NCBI GenBank assembly: GCA_963920635.1
Contig: OY987308.1
Location: 25,358,096 to 25,422,095, forward strand
Source of the DNA: Pseudeuparius sepicola
Lineage: Eukaryota > Arthropoda > Insecta > Coleoptera > Anthribidae
DNA length: 64,000 nucleotides
Direction: 5' to 3'
Shown here piece after piece: positions 50,579 through 61,560 of the stretch. The position numbers and the translations under genes were made by a program. Each line of letters begins with the position of its first letter. The first letter of the stretch is position 1. Under the pieces are notes generated by a model, which was not told the origin of the DNA, did not search any database, and saw only the letters and a list, made by a program, of their open reading frames with translations.

Positions 50579-50788
50579 TTGTTTAGGGTGTGGCCCTTCA
50601 GAGAACCTGCCAATACATGGGAGTTCAAGACAGCCCACGGAGCAAGGAGGAAGTTTTTGATCAACATCATTAAGTTCGATGGTCTAAAAGGTACAAAGAT
50701 ACAAGAAGTTTTTAATGAAGCTCACAGTATGTTGCTACTAATAAACAAGAGTGGCCGCTCCTTAGGGACATGTATCAAAAATGAGTGA
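50579..50788 (+). pseudogene. Uninterrupted 69-codon frame at the array's right edge, unknown family
   Basis: The frame begins FRVWPFREPANTWEFKTA, matching the exon-like segment of the other units, then continues through FLINIIKFDGLKGTKIQEV and FNEAHSMLLLINKSGRS to a TGA. In the array units the same region is split by AT-rich repeats, while short stretches (ATTAAGTT, GGTCTAA, GAAGTTTTTAAT) still align. This copy may preserve an ancestral longer exon. The reading is amphipathic and protein-like, but I do not recognise it. Confidence 0.3.
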
Positions 50789-50944
50789 GTCTCCAATTCA
50801 ATTCGCAGAAAGACGGCCTGAGTATTTTAATTAATTTGCTATGTATGTACATTAACGTAAAATCAAATAAAATGCAGAATATTTATCTCTTTAGGAGATA
50901 GGTATTTCGCTTAAAAGTCTCCTTTAGCCACATGTCCCTAAGGA
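50759..50944. repeat. 15-bp perfect inverted repeat near the array edge
   Basis: TCCTTAGGGACATGT at 50759-50773 is repeated inverted as ACATGTCCCTAAGGA at 50930-50944. This may be the ends of a small foldback insertion. Confidence 0.45.
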
Positions 50945-51682
50945 ATAGCCTGTGGCACAAAGTATAAATAAGGTTTAGCGAAGATTTTTATAATTTTTGC
51001 CCTGTGTTGTTACAGAAAGTATACACATGCTGTCTCCCGAAGGTAAGTCTTCGGCGACCAAAGGAATACAGATAACTATTAAATTTTTTATACATAATAG
51101 GTTCGCACAATCTCAAATAAATTGCAATTTATTTACTACTGTTTTAAAATGAATTCTGAGATTGTTATATTATTTATTTTAATTTACCTTATTAATCTAG
51201 AAGATTCAACAAACATGTGGCTGAACTTATATTATTTTTATTTTGCAAAATTTCTCCATTTATTTATAAACTTTCCTAAGGAATAAGTTAGAATGAATGA
51301 AGTATTCTATTATTACTGTAGTTCTTTGCAATGAATGAAGGTTCTTTGTCATTGTCATTAATACAAAATACTTCTTAATGCTCCCCTGTATGTAATTCTT
51401 GGTTAAGTTAGCCTCCCTGTTGTTTTCTTGACCTAACTTTTCGTTGTTTTGTGACATAACCCTACTATTTTGCGACGCGACATAACCTCGAAAGTTGGAA
51501 GGGAGACTTGGCAACATAGACAAAGGAATATTCATTTCTCTATGCTTAGCAATCGTTTTCCTAATAATAATAATTATTATTTCCTATTATTAGAAGCCTT
51601 GAACCACATTGAACTCTTTAGATATGAACTAACAGTAATTTACTAACATGTCGTGTTATCGTTCGTGAGTTTGAAAAGTGTT
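50945..51682. other. Spacer between array and FPGS
   Basis: AT-rich sequence with no recognisable gene. It must contain the FPGS promoter and 5' UTR, but no TATA box at a convincing distance was seen. Confidence 0.4.
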
Positions 51683-53558
51683 ATGCACGGGAATAATTTC
51701 CCTGTTATGTTTAGTATTTTGCGAAGGGCCTTATCTGTTCTAACTAAAATGCAACCAGTTGGAAGGCATGATTACGCGGTAAAGCATTTTCTTTCTGAAC
51801 TAATCGAACAAACGGTGACAACCGACAATTCTTCCAGGGGGCAATCGAAGCATTAAACGGTCTCCAGTCGAACGCACAATACATCAAGTACGCCAAGATA
51901 AACCACAACCAAGAGAATAACCTGGCGGAAATGGCGAAGTTTTTGAATCGTTCGGGAGTTACGTTTGAACTACTCGACAAGCTCGCCGTCGTCCACATAA
52001 CGGGGACTAACGGCAAAGGAACTACGTGCGCCTATTGCGAAGGTATTTTGCGCCGGCACGGCTTTAAAACCGGGTTTTATTCGTCCCCTCATCTACTGGA
52101 CGTTCGCGAAAGAATTCGCATAAACGGCAGGCCGATTTCGAGGGAAGTTTTCGCCTCGGACTTTTGGAAGATTTACGATTCGCTGAACAAACAGAAGACG
52201 TCCCCGTACGATATGCCGATATACTTTCGTTTTATGACGATATTAGCCTTGCATATTTTTTTAAATAACGACGTGGATGTGGCGATACTGGAGGTGGGAA
52301 TTGGAGGAGAATACGACTGTACAAATGTTGTAAGGTAATGAAAAACGAAGAAGAAAGGAACGGTTAGTTTAGGTTTAAATTGTAGGAAAACGGTGGTGGC
52401 AGCGGTGACGCCACTAGATATAGATCATACGACATTGTTGGGGAATTCGTTGGAGTCTATAGCGTGGAATAAGGGGGGAATTTTCAAGCCTAGCGCTGTG
52501 GCTTATACCACGGCGCAACCGGATAGCGCCATGAAGGTTCTGTTTCAAAGGAGTGTAGAAAGAAATGTGAGAAGTTTAAAAAGTTTGATTATATGGTCTG
52601 AAATAAAGTGCGGTCTTAACCTTTTGTTATTTCTAAGCAAAATTGAGCTTTGAAAACAAAGATATATTAAAATTAAGCTTTGTTCCATGTTTCACACTTT
52701 ATTTCAGGCTACAAAATTCTTGTGTTGGGCCCCTTTTACTATTTTTATTCTAGTGCCAACTGAAAGTAATTCAGGATTTTTATCAAGGCCTAGACAACAG
52801 TAAAATACCGGCCCACGTCCAAAAAACTAACGCAAGTCTCGCCCTATCTGTCGCAAAGGCTTTCATAGAAAAAAGTAATGACTTTTTATATTTTTTTTTG
52901 TACAAACATTTATAATACTCAATCTTTTTAGCTTCCAAAACAAAATTTTCCTTGTCTCTCGCAGAAGAAGCGATAGAATCAACATATTGGCCTGGTCGTT
53001 ATGAAATCTTGCAAAGGGAAAACTTTACGTTTTATTTAGATGGCGCTCACACAGTACAAAGTATTAAAGTGTGCGCCAGTTGGTTTAGACAAAACGCTCG
53101 AAACAGCCCCAATAAGAGGGCGCTCATCTTCAATCTGACCGGAGACAGAAACGCCGAAAATTTAATGTTGACTTTGTCGACTCTCGATTTCGACAGTGTA
53201 TTTTTTGTACCGAACGTTGGCAGCGATAAGGACAAAGCAGGTAAACTGCGAGGTAATTTTTGTTACGAAATACGGGACCCTCAGAATTGCCTTTATTTCA
53301 GATAACGCCGACTATATTTCAACGATAAAGGACCAAATAGAGAGATGCAAAGGAAATAAAGACAAGTGGACGAATCTAGTTAAATCATCTGGAACAAAAA
53401 ATTGTGTTACCGTCGAAGTGTTGTCGTCTGTATCGAAAGTGTTTGAATATTTGGGAAAAGAGGAAAAATACGATGTTCTAATAACTGGTTCGATTCATTT
53501 AATCGGTGCGGCTATGAATGTATTAGATCCAACATTAAGGGGAACTTTAAATTGTTAA
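51683..53558 (+). CDS. FPGS: Folylpolyglutamate synthase
   Basis: Adds glutamates to folates in an ATP-dependent ligation, retaining them in cytosol and mitochondria and raising their affinity for one-carbon enzymes. Exons: 51683-51778, 51838-52334, 52386-52566, 52754-52874, 52932-53240 and 53302-53558, all GT-AG and joining in phase to 486 residues, close to the size of other insect forms. Visible motifs: the P-loop HITGTNGKGTTCAY (family GTKGKGS), SSPHLLDVRERIRINGRPIS, EVGIGGEYDCTNVV, LDIDHTTLLGNSLESIAWNK with GGIFK, and the C-terminal-domain FYLDGAHTVQSI. The ATG at 51683 gives MHGNNFPVMFSILRRALSVL, basic and amphipathic like a mitochondrial leader. Downstream in-frame ATGs (MFSIL, MQPVGRHDYA) could start a cytosolic form. 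An AATAAA lies directly after the stop. The middle region (52560-52870) is shorter than in vertebrates. Confidence 0.95.
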
Positions 53559-54403
53559 GAATAAATGTTAAATTATTAGCTTTTTTTAATTCCCAAAAAT
53601 TTATGAACTGTACAGCATCTTTTAGTGGATTTAACGACCACATTTGCAGATTTTTAAATATATTTAGTGTTTTTTATAAAGGCTCAGCGAAGGATGGGTA
53701 TCAAATAAAAAACCTCAAAGGTATTTACTACGTTTATTTTTTGCTCACGAGGAGAAATTACATCATTGCCGATAAAAAAATCAATCATAATTACTATAAA
53801 AATGTAGATTTTCACTATTTTTTTCCTGCAATCGATTAATAAATAGGATACCTTTAAACAGTAAAATCTATACAATACCATCCTAAAAACTAGACATACA
53901 AAAGAACAAAAAGAAAAAACACTACTGAAAGAAACATTTCTTACGGCAGCACTTTTTTTTTTATGTAAATGCCCACAACAAGACACTATTTTCATATTTT
54001 TCATGTGTGCGTCGGCGACAAACATAACCTACGTTACGTCTGTCACCATCGAATCTAGCAACCCTCGGAAACAAAGTGACTCGTTTCCAAGGCCCACCGG
54101 ATTCCGTTTCGCAGTCCAACCGCTCCCAGTACGTTACCAGGTGTGCACACGAACTAGCTCTTTTCCATTTCTTAATTTCCCTCGTATACACAACACAAAT
54201 TCCTTTGCAACCGCGAGGGCTCGCGGCTGTGGCAAATACTGAACGACGATGGGGCCGCGACGTTTTTTTTCTTCTATCCATTCGCAGCATCACAGAATAG
54301 GTTTACACGAAACATTTTTTTCCTAATCGCTAAGGGACATTTTTTTTTTGTTTGGGAAGGGGTGAGTGGGAGATTTTTAACTCGCGGCCACGATTTCCGC
54401 ACG
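53559..54403. other. Convergent intergenic spacer (3' UTRs of FPGS and Sam-S)
   Basis: AT-rich at the FPGS side, with AATAAA at 53560-53565 and again near 53838. It is GC-richer at 54000-54300 without a convincing gene; the overlapping open frames there (for example 54003-54242) look like chance. Confidence 0.45.
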
Positions 54404-57400
54404 TCAATCTAATTTCAGCAGTTTGGGCTCCTCCCAGGTGAAACCCTCGCGCCCAAAGTGGCCGTACGTGCTCGTCTTCTGGTAGATCGGCTGCCTCAGG
54501 TTGAGTTCCCTGCAAAAAAGCAACACCTTATTATGTCCGTCGCGAAAACGTCGCTTCCGACATACTTGACGATCTTGCCGGGCCGCAGGTCGAAGTTGTT
54601 GTTGACGACCCTCAGCAGGTCCTTCTGGCTGAGCTTGGACGTGCCGTAATCGAAGACGGCTATGGAGAGCGGCTCGGCCAGGCCGATCGCGTACGACACC
54701 TGCACCAGGCAGCGCCTGCACAGGCCCGCCTTGACCAGCGACTTGGCCACCCAGCGGGCGGCGTACGCCGCCGACCTGTCGACCTTGGTGAAGTCCTTGC
54801 CGGAGAAGGCGCCGCCGCCGTGGGCCCCCCAGCCCCCGTACGTGTCCACTATGATCTTTCGGCCGGTGAGGCCGGCGTCGCTCTGGAAAACGGTAGGCGA
54901 TTGTTTGTCGTCGTCAAGGCATGAAAAATGTTCGGTTTGTAAAGATGAGGTTATCTCAGAACTTGTCTCGCGTCACGGTACTTCGGTCGTAGCAAATACT
55001 TTAGGAACATCATAGAAAATAGCGCAAGTATCGTGTAATCTGTAAAAAAACGTACCTGAGGTCCGCCGATGATGAAAAGACCGCAAGGGTTTATATGGAC
55101 GACGGTTTGTTCATCCAAATATCTCGCTGGGATGACCTCCTTGACGACTTTCTCGTGTATTTCGTGTCTCAAGATGTCCAGCGTGATTTTCTCGCTGTGC
55201 TGAATCGAAACGACAATCGTGTGGACGCGTTGCGGAATGCAGGCGCCATGGCTAAATCTATATTCGCAGGTAACCTAAAAAAAATGGTTACTATACCACT
55301 GTTTCCAAACTCGAGGTTGTGCGTTTCAAAAAAGCGATCGTCAGAATGGTTTTAACATCACCGAAAACACTCAAGAGTAGCAAATACTTTAGGTACATCA
55401 TGTTATCGCAAACGACAACCGGACTGTATCCTTTTAACTGCCGTACCTGTGTTTTCGAATCGGGCCTCGCCCACCAGAATTCGCCGGATCGTCTCAGGTC
55501 GGCGATTCTGTGGTTGAGCCTATGCGCCAGGACGACTGTCAGCGGCATGCACTCCTCGGTCTCGTCGGTGGCGTAACCAAACATGAGGCCCTACGTGGGA
55601 GAGAACGCTCAGTATATATCGCCGGGCGCGACGCCGGTCAAAGCTTTGACAAGACGTCGCTTGAGAACTATCGTTTTTAGCTAGTTGTCGGTTAATGGAA
55701 TTTTTCGAGATTTTGAAAATACCTCCCCCAAAAAAAATGGACGATTCCCATTTGCCATGCAACCCCCGGTATGAACAAAAATAAAAAGTATATAAGTATA
55801 CAGCGACGAACAGAAAGTTTGCACCAAGTTTTTATTTTGCAAAAGCTATAACTAGGGTTCAAACAATAGTTATTTATGTACCAAGGCACTGAAGTTCAAC
55901 TTTTTATGACTCATGAAATTTAGTTTATAAACTTTTCATAATACATTTTTTCTCTAAAATTAAAAATAAGGGTGCTTTTACTCTCGAGCCTTTTTCATAT
56001 TTTCGAACCTCCCCCGTATACGAAATGAAATATTAAAATTTTGAAAACTGCACTCTTGAATTTGCAGGAATGCACAGACTTGTATCAAGAATAAACTTTT
56101 CCGATAAATGTAAAACAAACAGAAAATCATGCTGCGTACTTTCCGCCGGACACTGTATACAGAGGGTGTCCCACATTTTACATCGCTGTACAGGGTGTTC
56201 GCGCTAAGTTTCCCACTACCCACTGCTAAACTTTTAATTTTTGTGATGGAAAAAAATAAAAGGTTTTTTTTTAAATGGAATACCCTATATTATTTTTATA
56301 CTAAATTTATTTAATTTGAATTTGTGCATGTCGTGATAATGATAGAGGATAATAAAGAATATTTGTTTTAAAAGAGAATAAAATGACCCAAAATATTTAG
56401 ATTTTACGATTTTCCCGACATTCTTATTTTATTAGAGAATATCAAATATTAGTAAAATCAGACAGACTGCCAATAACACTAACAACCCTAATAGCTCCAA
56501 CAGAATTTTACTTGATACCTCATCAAATCTATTACACTTACCACTTATTTGTTCCTTAAATATTTACAATATCGTTTAACCAAAAACTACAATAAAATAC
56601 AAAAATTAAATAAAAAATATAAACCCAGTTAAAAAAAACCTCCCGAGATACAGTGGTGTCAAGGTGAACTGCAGAACACACTGTATACTATTAGTCTTTG
56701 ACATAACAAAAAAATAAAGCCATCTGAAAGTTCCAAACAATTATTATGTACTTTGTTTTTTTGAAAAACCAAAGACTCCCTGCCCATCTGACCCTCTTAA
56801 ATCATGCAAGGTTCGGTCCAAATAAGACAAAACACAATAAAAAAAACATGCAAAATCCCAATTTCGAAACAAGAAAGTGCCCATAACTTTTTGGGGGAGC
56901 TTTACAAAGCTTTGAAGCTCCAAAAAAAAAAATAATACACGGCCCATATACGCCGTATATCATCTTTTACCATGCTTGTGGACACAAACTCGAAATGTGC
57001 TCGCTTTACACCACGGTATAACGGGTCCGCAGCGCGTCCACTCTGCAAATTCCGGAACGAAGGTCTCCGCATGGTTTCCCCGCTGCCGACCCGTCATACC
57101 GCGGCGAAATTTCGAGGTTATGCTCGCCGCGTTTGCACACCTGGTCTCCGGCCCCGATTTCCTCCTCGTTCTTGTTCTCGTGGACTCCCGCCGCTATGTT
57201 GGGGCTCTGCTGGTCAATCGCTAGCATGACGCTGCACGTTTCATAGTCGAACCCTGTGGCACATCATTGGGGGCTCTTTAGAAAGCTCTTTCGCGGCATT
57301 CACCGAACGGCCAATAATATGTCATCGTTTGCGAGATATTGTCATGCGAGATTTACGCGGAGGGAGGGGGGGGCCTGTCTGCAAGCAAGCGAAGCACAAA

Positions 57401-59476
57401 TACGTGGCATGCTAGATTGTGGGGGGCGGGTTGTTGGTTAAACGTCAAAGTTAAAGCGTTAAAATCGTGAAGACCCTGGTCGCTAGTAAGAAATTTGGAA
57501 ACTACCTGGTCGCCAGCGCCTATATCGTGTTCGGCGCGGTCTTCGTACACACCGCTGGCGATATTCGGCGACTGCTGCTCGATGGCGACAAGCACGTTGA
57601 GCGTGTGCCAGTCTAACCCTAGATTTCGAAGAAGGAACGGATTTTTTAACGTGTTCGTGGGGCACTACGGGAGCGCTGCTGTCCGGGGGTGAAGCTACTA
57701 AGCAACGACTAGCGCCATAGATGTATAAGGGGAACACAGATGGGGAAACACTCATGAAAAAAGGTCGGTTCTGTTGTCGAGGTAAATAAAAGTGGAAAGA
57801 TAAGTAGTTTTCTTTGGAAAAAGTACCTACTATATATTTCTTCTTGTATAGAAAATATAAAGAAACCCTTAAATAAAAAAGCATATTATAGTTAACTGAT
57901 GAGTATGTTCCTGTTAAAAATTGTTTACATTTTTATTTAATTTGATATACTTTACATCTAAATGTGGTATTGTGGTAAGTATTTCAAATACGAATTACTA
58001 TTTCTATAAAAGTGTTCAAAATTCTATTAATTATTACAATTATACGTTTTAAATTTCCCACTTTATATCTATTCTACGAGTAGTTTCCCATCTATTTTTT
58101 ATCCACCATGGCCTTATCAAAAGTGAGGTTAGGGTTGTTTTGTTTGTGTAAAAAAACAAGCAGAGATGCTTAAAAGATTTAGAGAACCGATTAAAAAAAG
58201 ATAAGTGAAAAGGAATGCGAGTTCATTAAATAAATAGCTCAGCAGCCTACCGTGCACTAATACAAGTTGAAATTGATAAAACTACGATTTGTGATTTTAA
58301 TGACGAATTACCAAAACCGCCTCAAGCCTGTTTTTTTCCTACATTATTTAATTGTTTATTATTTACAAGATGTTGCATCACTCTTTAAACCATTGCAAGA
58401 AAACTTCTTACCTTTAGATGAATCGTCGTATCCAATATGTTTTACAGTTTCTCTGACTACTTTTTGGTAATCTATAACCGCTTTCGATGTAATTTCTCCG
58501 CACAGCAGAATCATTCCGGTTTTTGTAACAGTTTCTATAAAACAAAATATCGATAGGTACATTTTTTTTACACAAAAGAATGTGGAACTTACCACATGCA
58601 ACTTTGGCATTCGGGTCTTGCTCAAGATGCGCGTCAAGTATAGCGTCACTTATTTGATCACACATCTTATCTACAAAAAAATACGCAATTAAATTATAAA
58701 TAATTCAAGGGCAAAATGCCGCCGAAAATAAACCCAAAATATTCGGAAAACCGAAGTTACAAGACATTTTCCAGAACGACCACGCGGCATTCGATGACGA
58801 AACACGCTTACAACCGGCCGAATTAACCGAGTTTCTTATTTTAGAGACGCATCCCGACTGAAATAAATACCTAGCTTCGAAATAAAAATAAATAGTAGGT
58901 AGGTTTCGACAATTACTCAACTGGAGTATATTTTCTATCCTACAAAGTGACTAATGTAAATATAGGACGGTAGTAAATCCTACAAATTGTTTTTGACCAT
59001 GTTTGGTAAAGCCTAACTTCGCGACTCATTGTTTACTTTACGCGGGAAAGCCTTCTGGCGTAGGCCGGCCGTAGAGCCTTCAAAATTTTGTTTTGACCGT
59101 GTTTTGTAAACAAAAGAAGGAACGCTACAATGTTGCGAAATATAACAACAGACATCGCACTATTGCCACCCACGAGGGAAATGAAACAAGAACTAACGCG
59201 AAGGCGTGCGCGACCACGTGTTCGTGGCCGACGCAAACCCGCGGGTTAGGACGGTCATACGAAACGCGAAATTTTCCCGGAAAAACCGCGTAGGCCTTGC
59301 CGCCATTTTCGGGCCAAAAACAAAACAACGTCGCGCGCAGGGGGGTTGATGCAAAGCGAGCGCCTACCTGGATGTCCTTCGCCGACCGATTCCGACGTGA
59401 ACAAGAAGTCGCTGCCGTCCTCCATGTCGTAGGGCATGTGGCCGTTGGTGTAACCGTTCGTCAGTGTGTCCGGCAT
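54404..59476 (-). CDS. Sam-S: S-adenosylmethionine synthetase (methionine adenosyltransferase)
   Basis: Makes SAM from methionine and ATP in the cytosol. Coding exons on the - strand: 59368-59476, 58593-58670, 58412-58534, one of 57506-57618 or 57141-57253, 55447-55590, 55056-55274, 54566-54882 and 54404-54509. They join in phase to 402 residues, the usual family length. Visible motifs: [19 protein letters not shown] (ATP-binding His), [33 protein letters not shown] (family signature 1, split by an intron), [20 protein letters not shown] and GGGAFSGKD (signature 2). The start ATG ([12 protein letters not shown]) is the first in frame downstream of a TATA box; an upstream in-frame TTG is not used. 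Introns contain foldback debris. The only oddity is the pair of equal-length alternative exons. Confidence 0.96.
55600..57140 (-). other. Sam-S intron between exon 4b and exon 5
   Basis: A 1550-bp AT-rich intron. It contains short transposon-end-like pieces near 56150-56215 (GAGGGTGTCCCACATTTTAC and TACAGGGTGTTCGCGC) and no protein-coding exon that I could support. Confidence 0.5.
57141..57253 (-). CDS. Sam-S: Sam-S alternative exon 4b
   Basis: 113 nt with the same phases as 4a. It encodes [20 protein letters not shown] followed by [18 protein letters not shown]. About 23 of 38 residues are identical to 4a; differences cluster before the QQSPNIA core and in the acidic EN-KNEEE loop. If both exons were included, the SAM synthetase core would be duplicated, so mutually exclusive use is expected. 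Confidence 0.85.
57506..57618 (-). CDS. Sam-S: Sam-S alternative exon 4a
   Basis: 113 nt between AG and GTAG, entering in phase 1 and leaving in phase 0. It encodes [20 protein letters not shown] followed by [18 protein letters not shown]. It replaces exon 4b exactly and carries the conserved EQQSPNIA and GAGDQ parts of the catalytic core. It is the version closer to the usual family text ([15 protein letters not shown]). Confidence 0.88.
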
Positions 59477-59562
59477 TGTCCTATTCTTGCTGCCGAACAA
59501 CAGGCCGGATATGAACCTATGGAGCGACGCTATGGAAAAGAGACGGCCGCAGATGTCGCGGC

Positions 59563-59595
59563 GGCTATATAACTTCGGGTCGCGTCACGTGACCG
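59563..59595 (-). promoter_or_regulatory. Sam-S core promoter: TATA box and TCACGTGA E-box
   Basis: On the - strand GTTATATAGCC (about 59564-59573) lies about 90 bp upstream of the start ATG. A palindromic GTCACGTGAC E-box lies at 59584-59593, just upstream of the TATA box. CACGTG sites bind bHLH-zip factors such as Myc/Max, Mondo/Mlx and MITF; which factor acts here is not shown by sequence. The flanks are GC- and CpG-rich. Confidence 0.55.
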
Positions 59596-60302
59596 ACGAG
59601 CTCGCCTTCGGCTGCCTCCGCCTGTCGCCTGGAACATTTCAAAATTCGTCTTACGATCGTCCGAAACACTTTTCTTGTGTTATTTTACGCTCAATCCACC
59701 AAACAGTTCGATCCTTAACTTTTCCGGCATCTATTGGGGTATGTTTCAACGATATACGCCGAGATTGGCGCCAGCAATCGATACATTTACCGCGCCATGA
59801 CAATCTGGCGTGCTGCGACGTCACGCGTACGGGTACGGTCCGAAAAATTCCGGTCAAACAGCACCAGATACTTGACCCGAACAGTGTTTCTTACACTGGG
59901 AATTTGAAACAATGCCTCAATTATTACAGGGGGTTTCTGATCTATTCTGCTAATTTCGGACCACACCCGTGCGAGTTCAAAATGGCGTCGGCGCGAATCT
60001 ATTATGTATACGAGGGACGCTATGCAAGTTGCGTTTCGATATATCAGGAATGTGTTTGGTAATATCTGGATTAAGTTCGCGCACAGAATAACTAAACAGA
60101 ATTCCAACGCTTACCGCGGCAATAATCTCGGTTTGCCGGCCCGTCTCAGGTCGACGGGACCAGTGAGGAAACAAATTTTGAGACAGCGCTCGGTGCCAAG
60201 CACGATCGCCGCCTGCGGACTCATCAAAACTACTTACCTGCTTCTTTGTGCAACGAAAACGGTGCCCGGCCCGCCTCGTCCTATTTAGTGAAGCGAAATC
60301 GG
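59596..60302. other. Upstream flank of Sam-S, no gene recognised
   Basis: Moderate GC content, with short open frames on both strands (for example 60004-60288) but no splice-supported or family-like coding sequence. Confidence 0.4.
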
Positions 60303-61456
60303 GCTAAAAAGTCGTCAAAAAATTTTTCAAGGTAGAACTAGATCGGACCCCATAGGTGTTGTTAAGTACATCACTCTGCATACGAAATGGAAATTTTTAT
60401 ATACATGCTGCGAGGGAAATGTGCCCAAAACACGAAAAAAGTTTTTGGCAAAAAAAAATTACCTATAGCGCCTATAGTTTTTGAACTGTGAATTTTTTTT
60501 TGTGGCGCGCGCTACTCACGTGGAACGCAAAATTAATCCCTTGCCTGAGAATATCCACGCGTGGCGGGCATGTCTCAACAACTAATGCGAATGCGTAGTT
60601 TACATGCGCAAGTGAAACTATCACAAATATAAATATCTTAGAGTAATTCCTAATAGCACATAGGTCTGTGCTAATAGTTTGCCAATGTAAACCCTCTCAG
60701 TGAGAACTCTCTGCCATAAAAGAGTAGGTAGGTACGTCTCTGGGAGCGTTTACATAAACTATTTGGAAGTACTCTCAGTACGACTTGTGAGTTCATGTAA
60801 ACGCTCCCAGAGTTCTTCCTGAGAGGGTTTACATTGGCAGACTTTTAGGAAATACTCTAAGATATTCATATTTGTGATAGTTTCACTTGCGCATGTAAAC
60901 TACGCATCAGTTGTTGAGACATGCCTGCCACGTGTGGATATTATCACGAAAGGGATTATTAATTTTGCGTTCCACGTGAGTAGCGCGCGCCACAAAAAAA
61001 TGCACAGTCCAAAAACTATAGGCGCTATAGGTAATTTTTTTTACCAAAAACTTCCTTCATGTTTTGAGCACATTTCCCTCGCAGCATGTGTATAAAAATT
61101 TCCACAAATAAAAAAGTTTCTCGCTTAGTGAAAATTTCATTACATTTTTTATAACCTTGCAATTTTGTTGCTATTTAAAGTGGTTAATAAACAATATTGG
61201 ACAACAACTATGGCATTCGTTGTCCATAGCTCCACTACTCTCAAAGATATGACGATGGAAATGTAAAAAAACACAATTTCCGTAAAATGCCAATTTCGAC
61301 AGTTTTTTCTAAATAAAAAAGGTCTCGACCACAAAAAAAATGTCGTAAATCGCCATTTCGTATGCACAGTGATGTACTTAACAACACCTATGGGGTCTGA
61401 TCTAGTTCTACCCTCAAAAAATTTCTTTTTTGAGAACGAAGCGACTTTTTGCTGAT
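60303..61456. mobile_element. Large foldback element of about 1.15 kb
   Basis: Arms of about 460-650 bp are inverted copies. GTAGAACTAGATCGGACCCC (60332) pairs with the GGGGTCTGATCTAGTTCTAC-like right end (61391). CACGTGGAACGCAAAATTAA (60519) pairs with AATTTTGCGTTCCACGTGAG near 60960. CCAATGTAAACCCTCTCA (60690) pairs with TGAGAGGGTTTACATTGG (60821). The centre is near 60775. The right arm carries an extra segment of about 240 bp (61104-61345). No open reading frame is of note. Confidence 0.8.
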
Positions 61457-61560
61457 ATATTAAAAAATATATTTCAAAGTTATTTAAAAAGTATTAAAAA
61501 ATAGGTTTAGGAACAAAATTTAGGATAGCAATACGTTATTGAATATACGGAGACTGCTAC

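Larger units (their letters stand above)
44926..50690 (+). repeat. Array unit 6 (diverged, 3'-truncated, about 5.8 kb)
   Basis: It is type B at the front but increasingly diverged after about 48560, with small deletions (for example near 45335 and 48640) and substitutions. The minus-strand membrane frame and the exon-like segment are duplicated (about 49710-50190 and 50197-50670). The 160-bp repeat block is missing. Homology fades near 50690, making this the older or less homogenised array edge. Confidence 0.88.

Noticed and set aside
9274..50690. Ribosomal DNA or histone cluster as explanation for the tandem array
   Set aside because: No stretch resembles 18S, 28S or 5.8S rRNA, and no histone coding frames are present.
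9274..50690. CRISPR-like or bacterial repeat array
   Set aside because: Repeat units are kilobases long with embedded foldbacks, and the flanking genes are intron-containing eukaryotic genes.
54003..54300. Open frames in the FPGS/Sam-S spacer on both strands
   Set aside because: Short, overlapping on opposite strands, with no family-like motif and no splice support.
54404..54721. 105-codon minus-strand frame across the Sam-S exon 7-8 intron
   Set aside because: It reads the right frame only in the last exon; upstream it is the wrong phase of exon 7, joined through an intron.
56972..57229. Plus-strand open frames across Sam-S exon 4b
   Set aside because: They are antisense shadows of the alternative exon.
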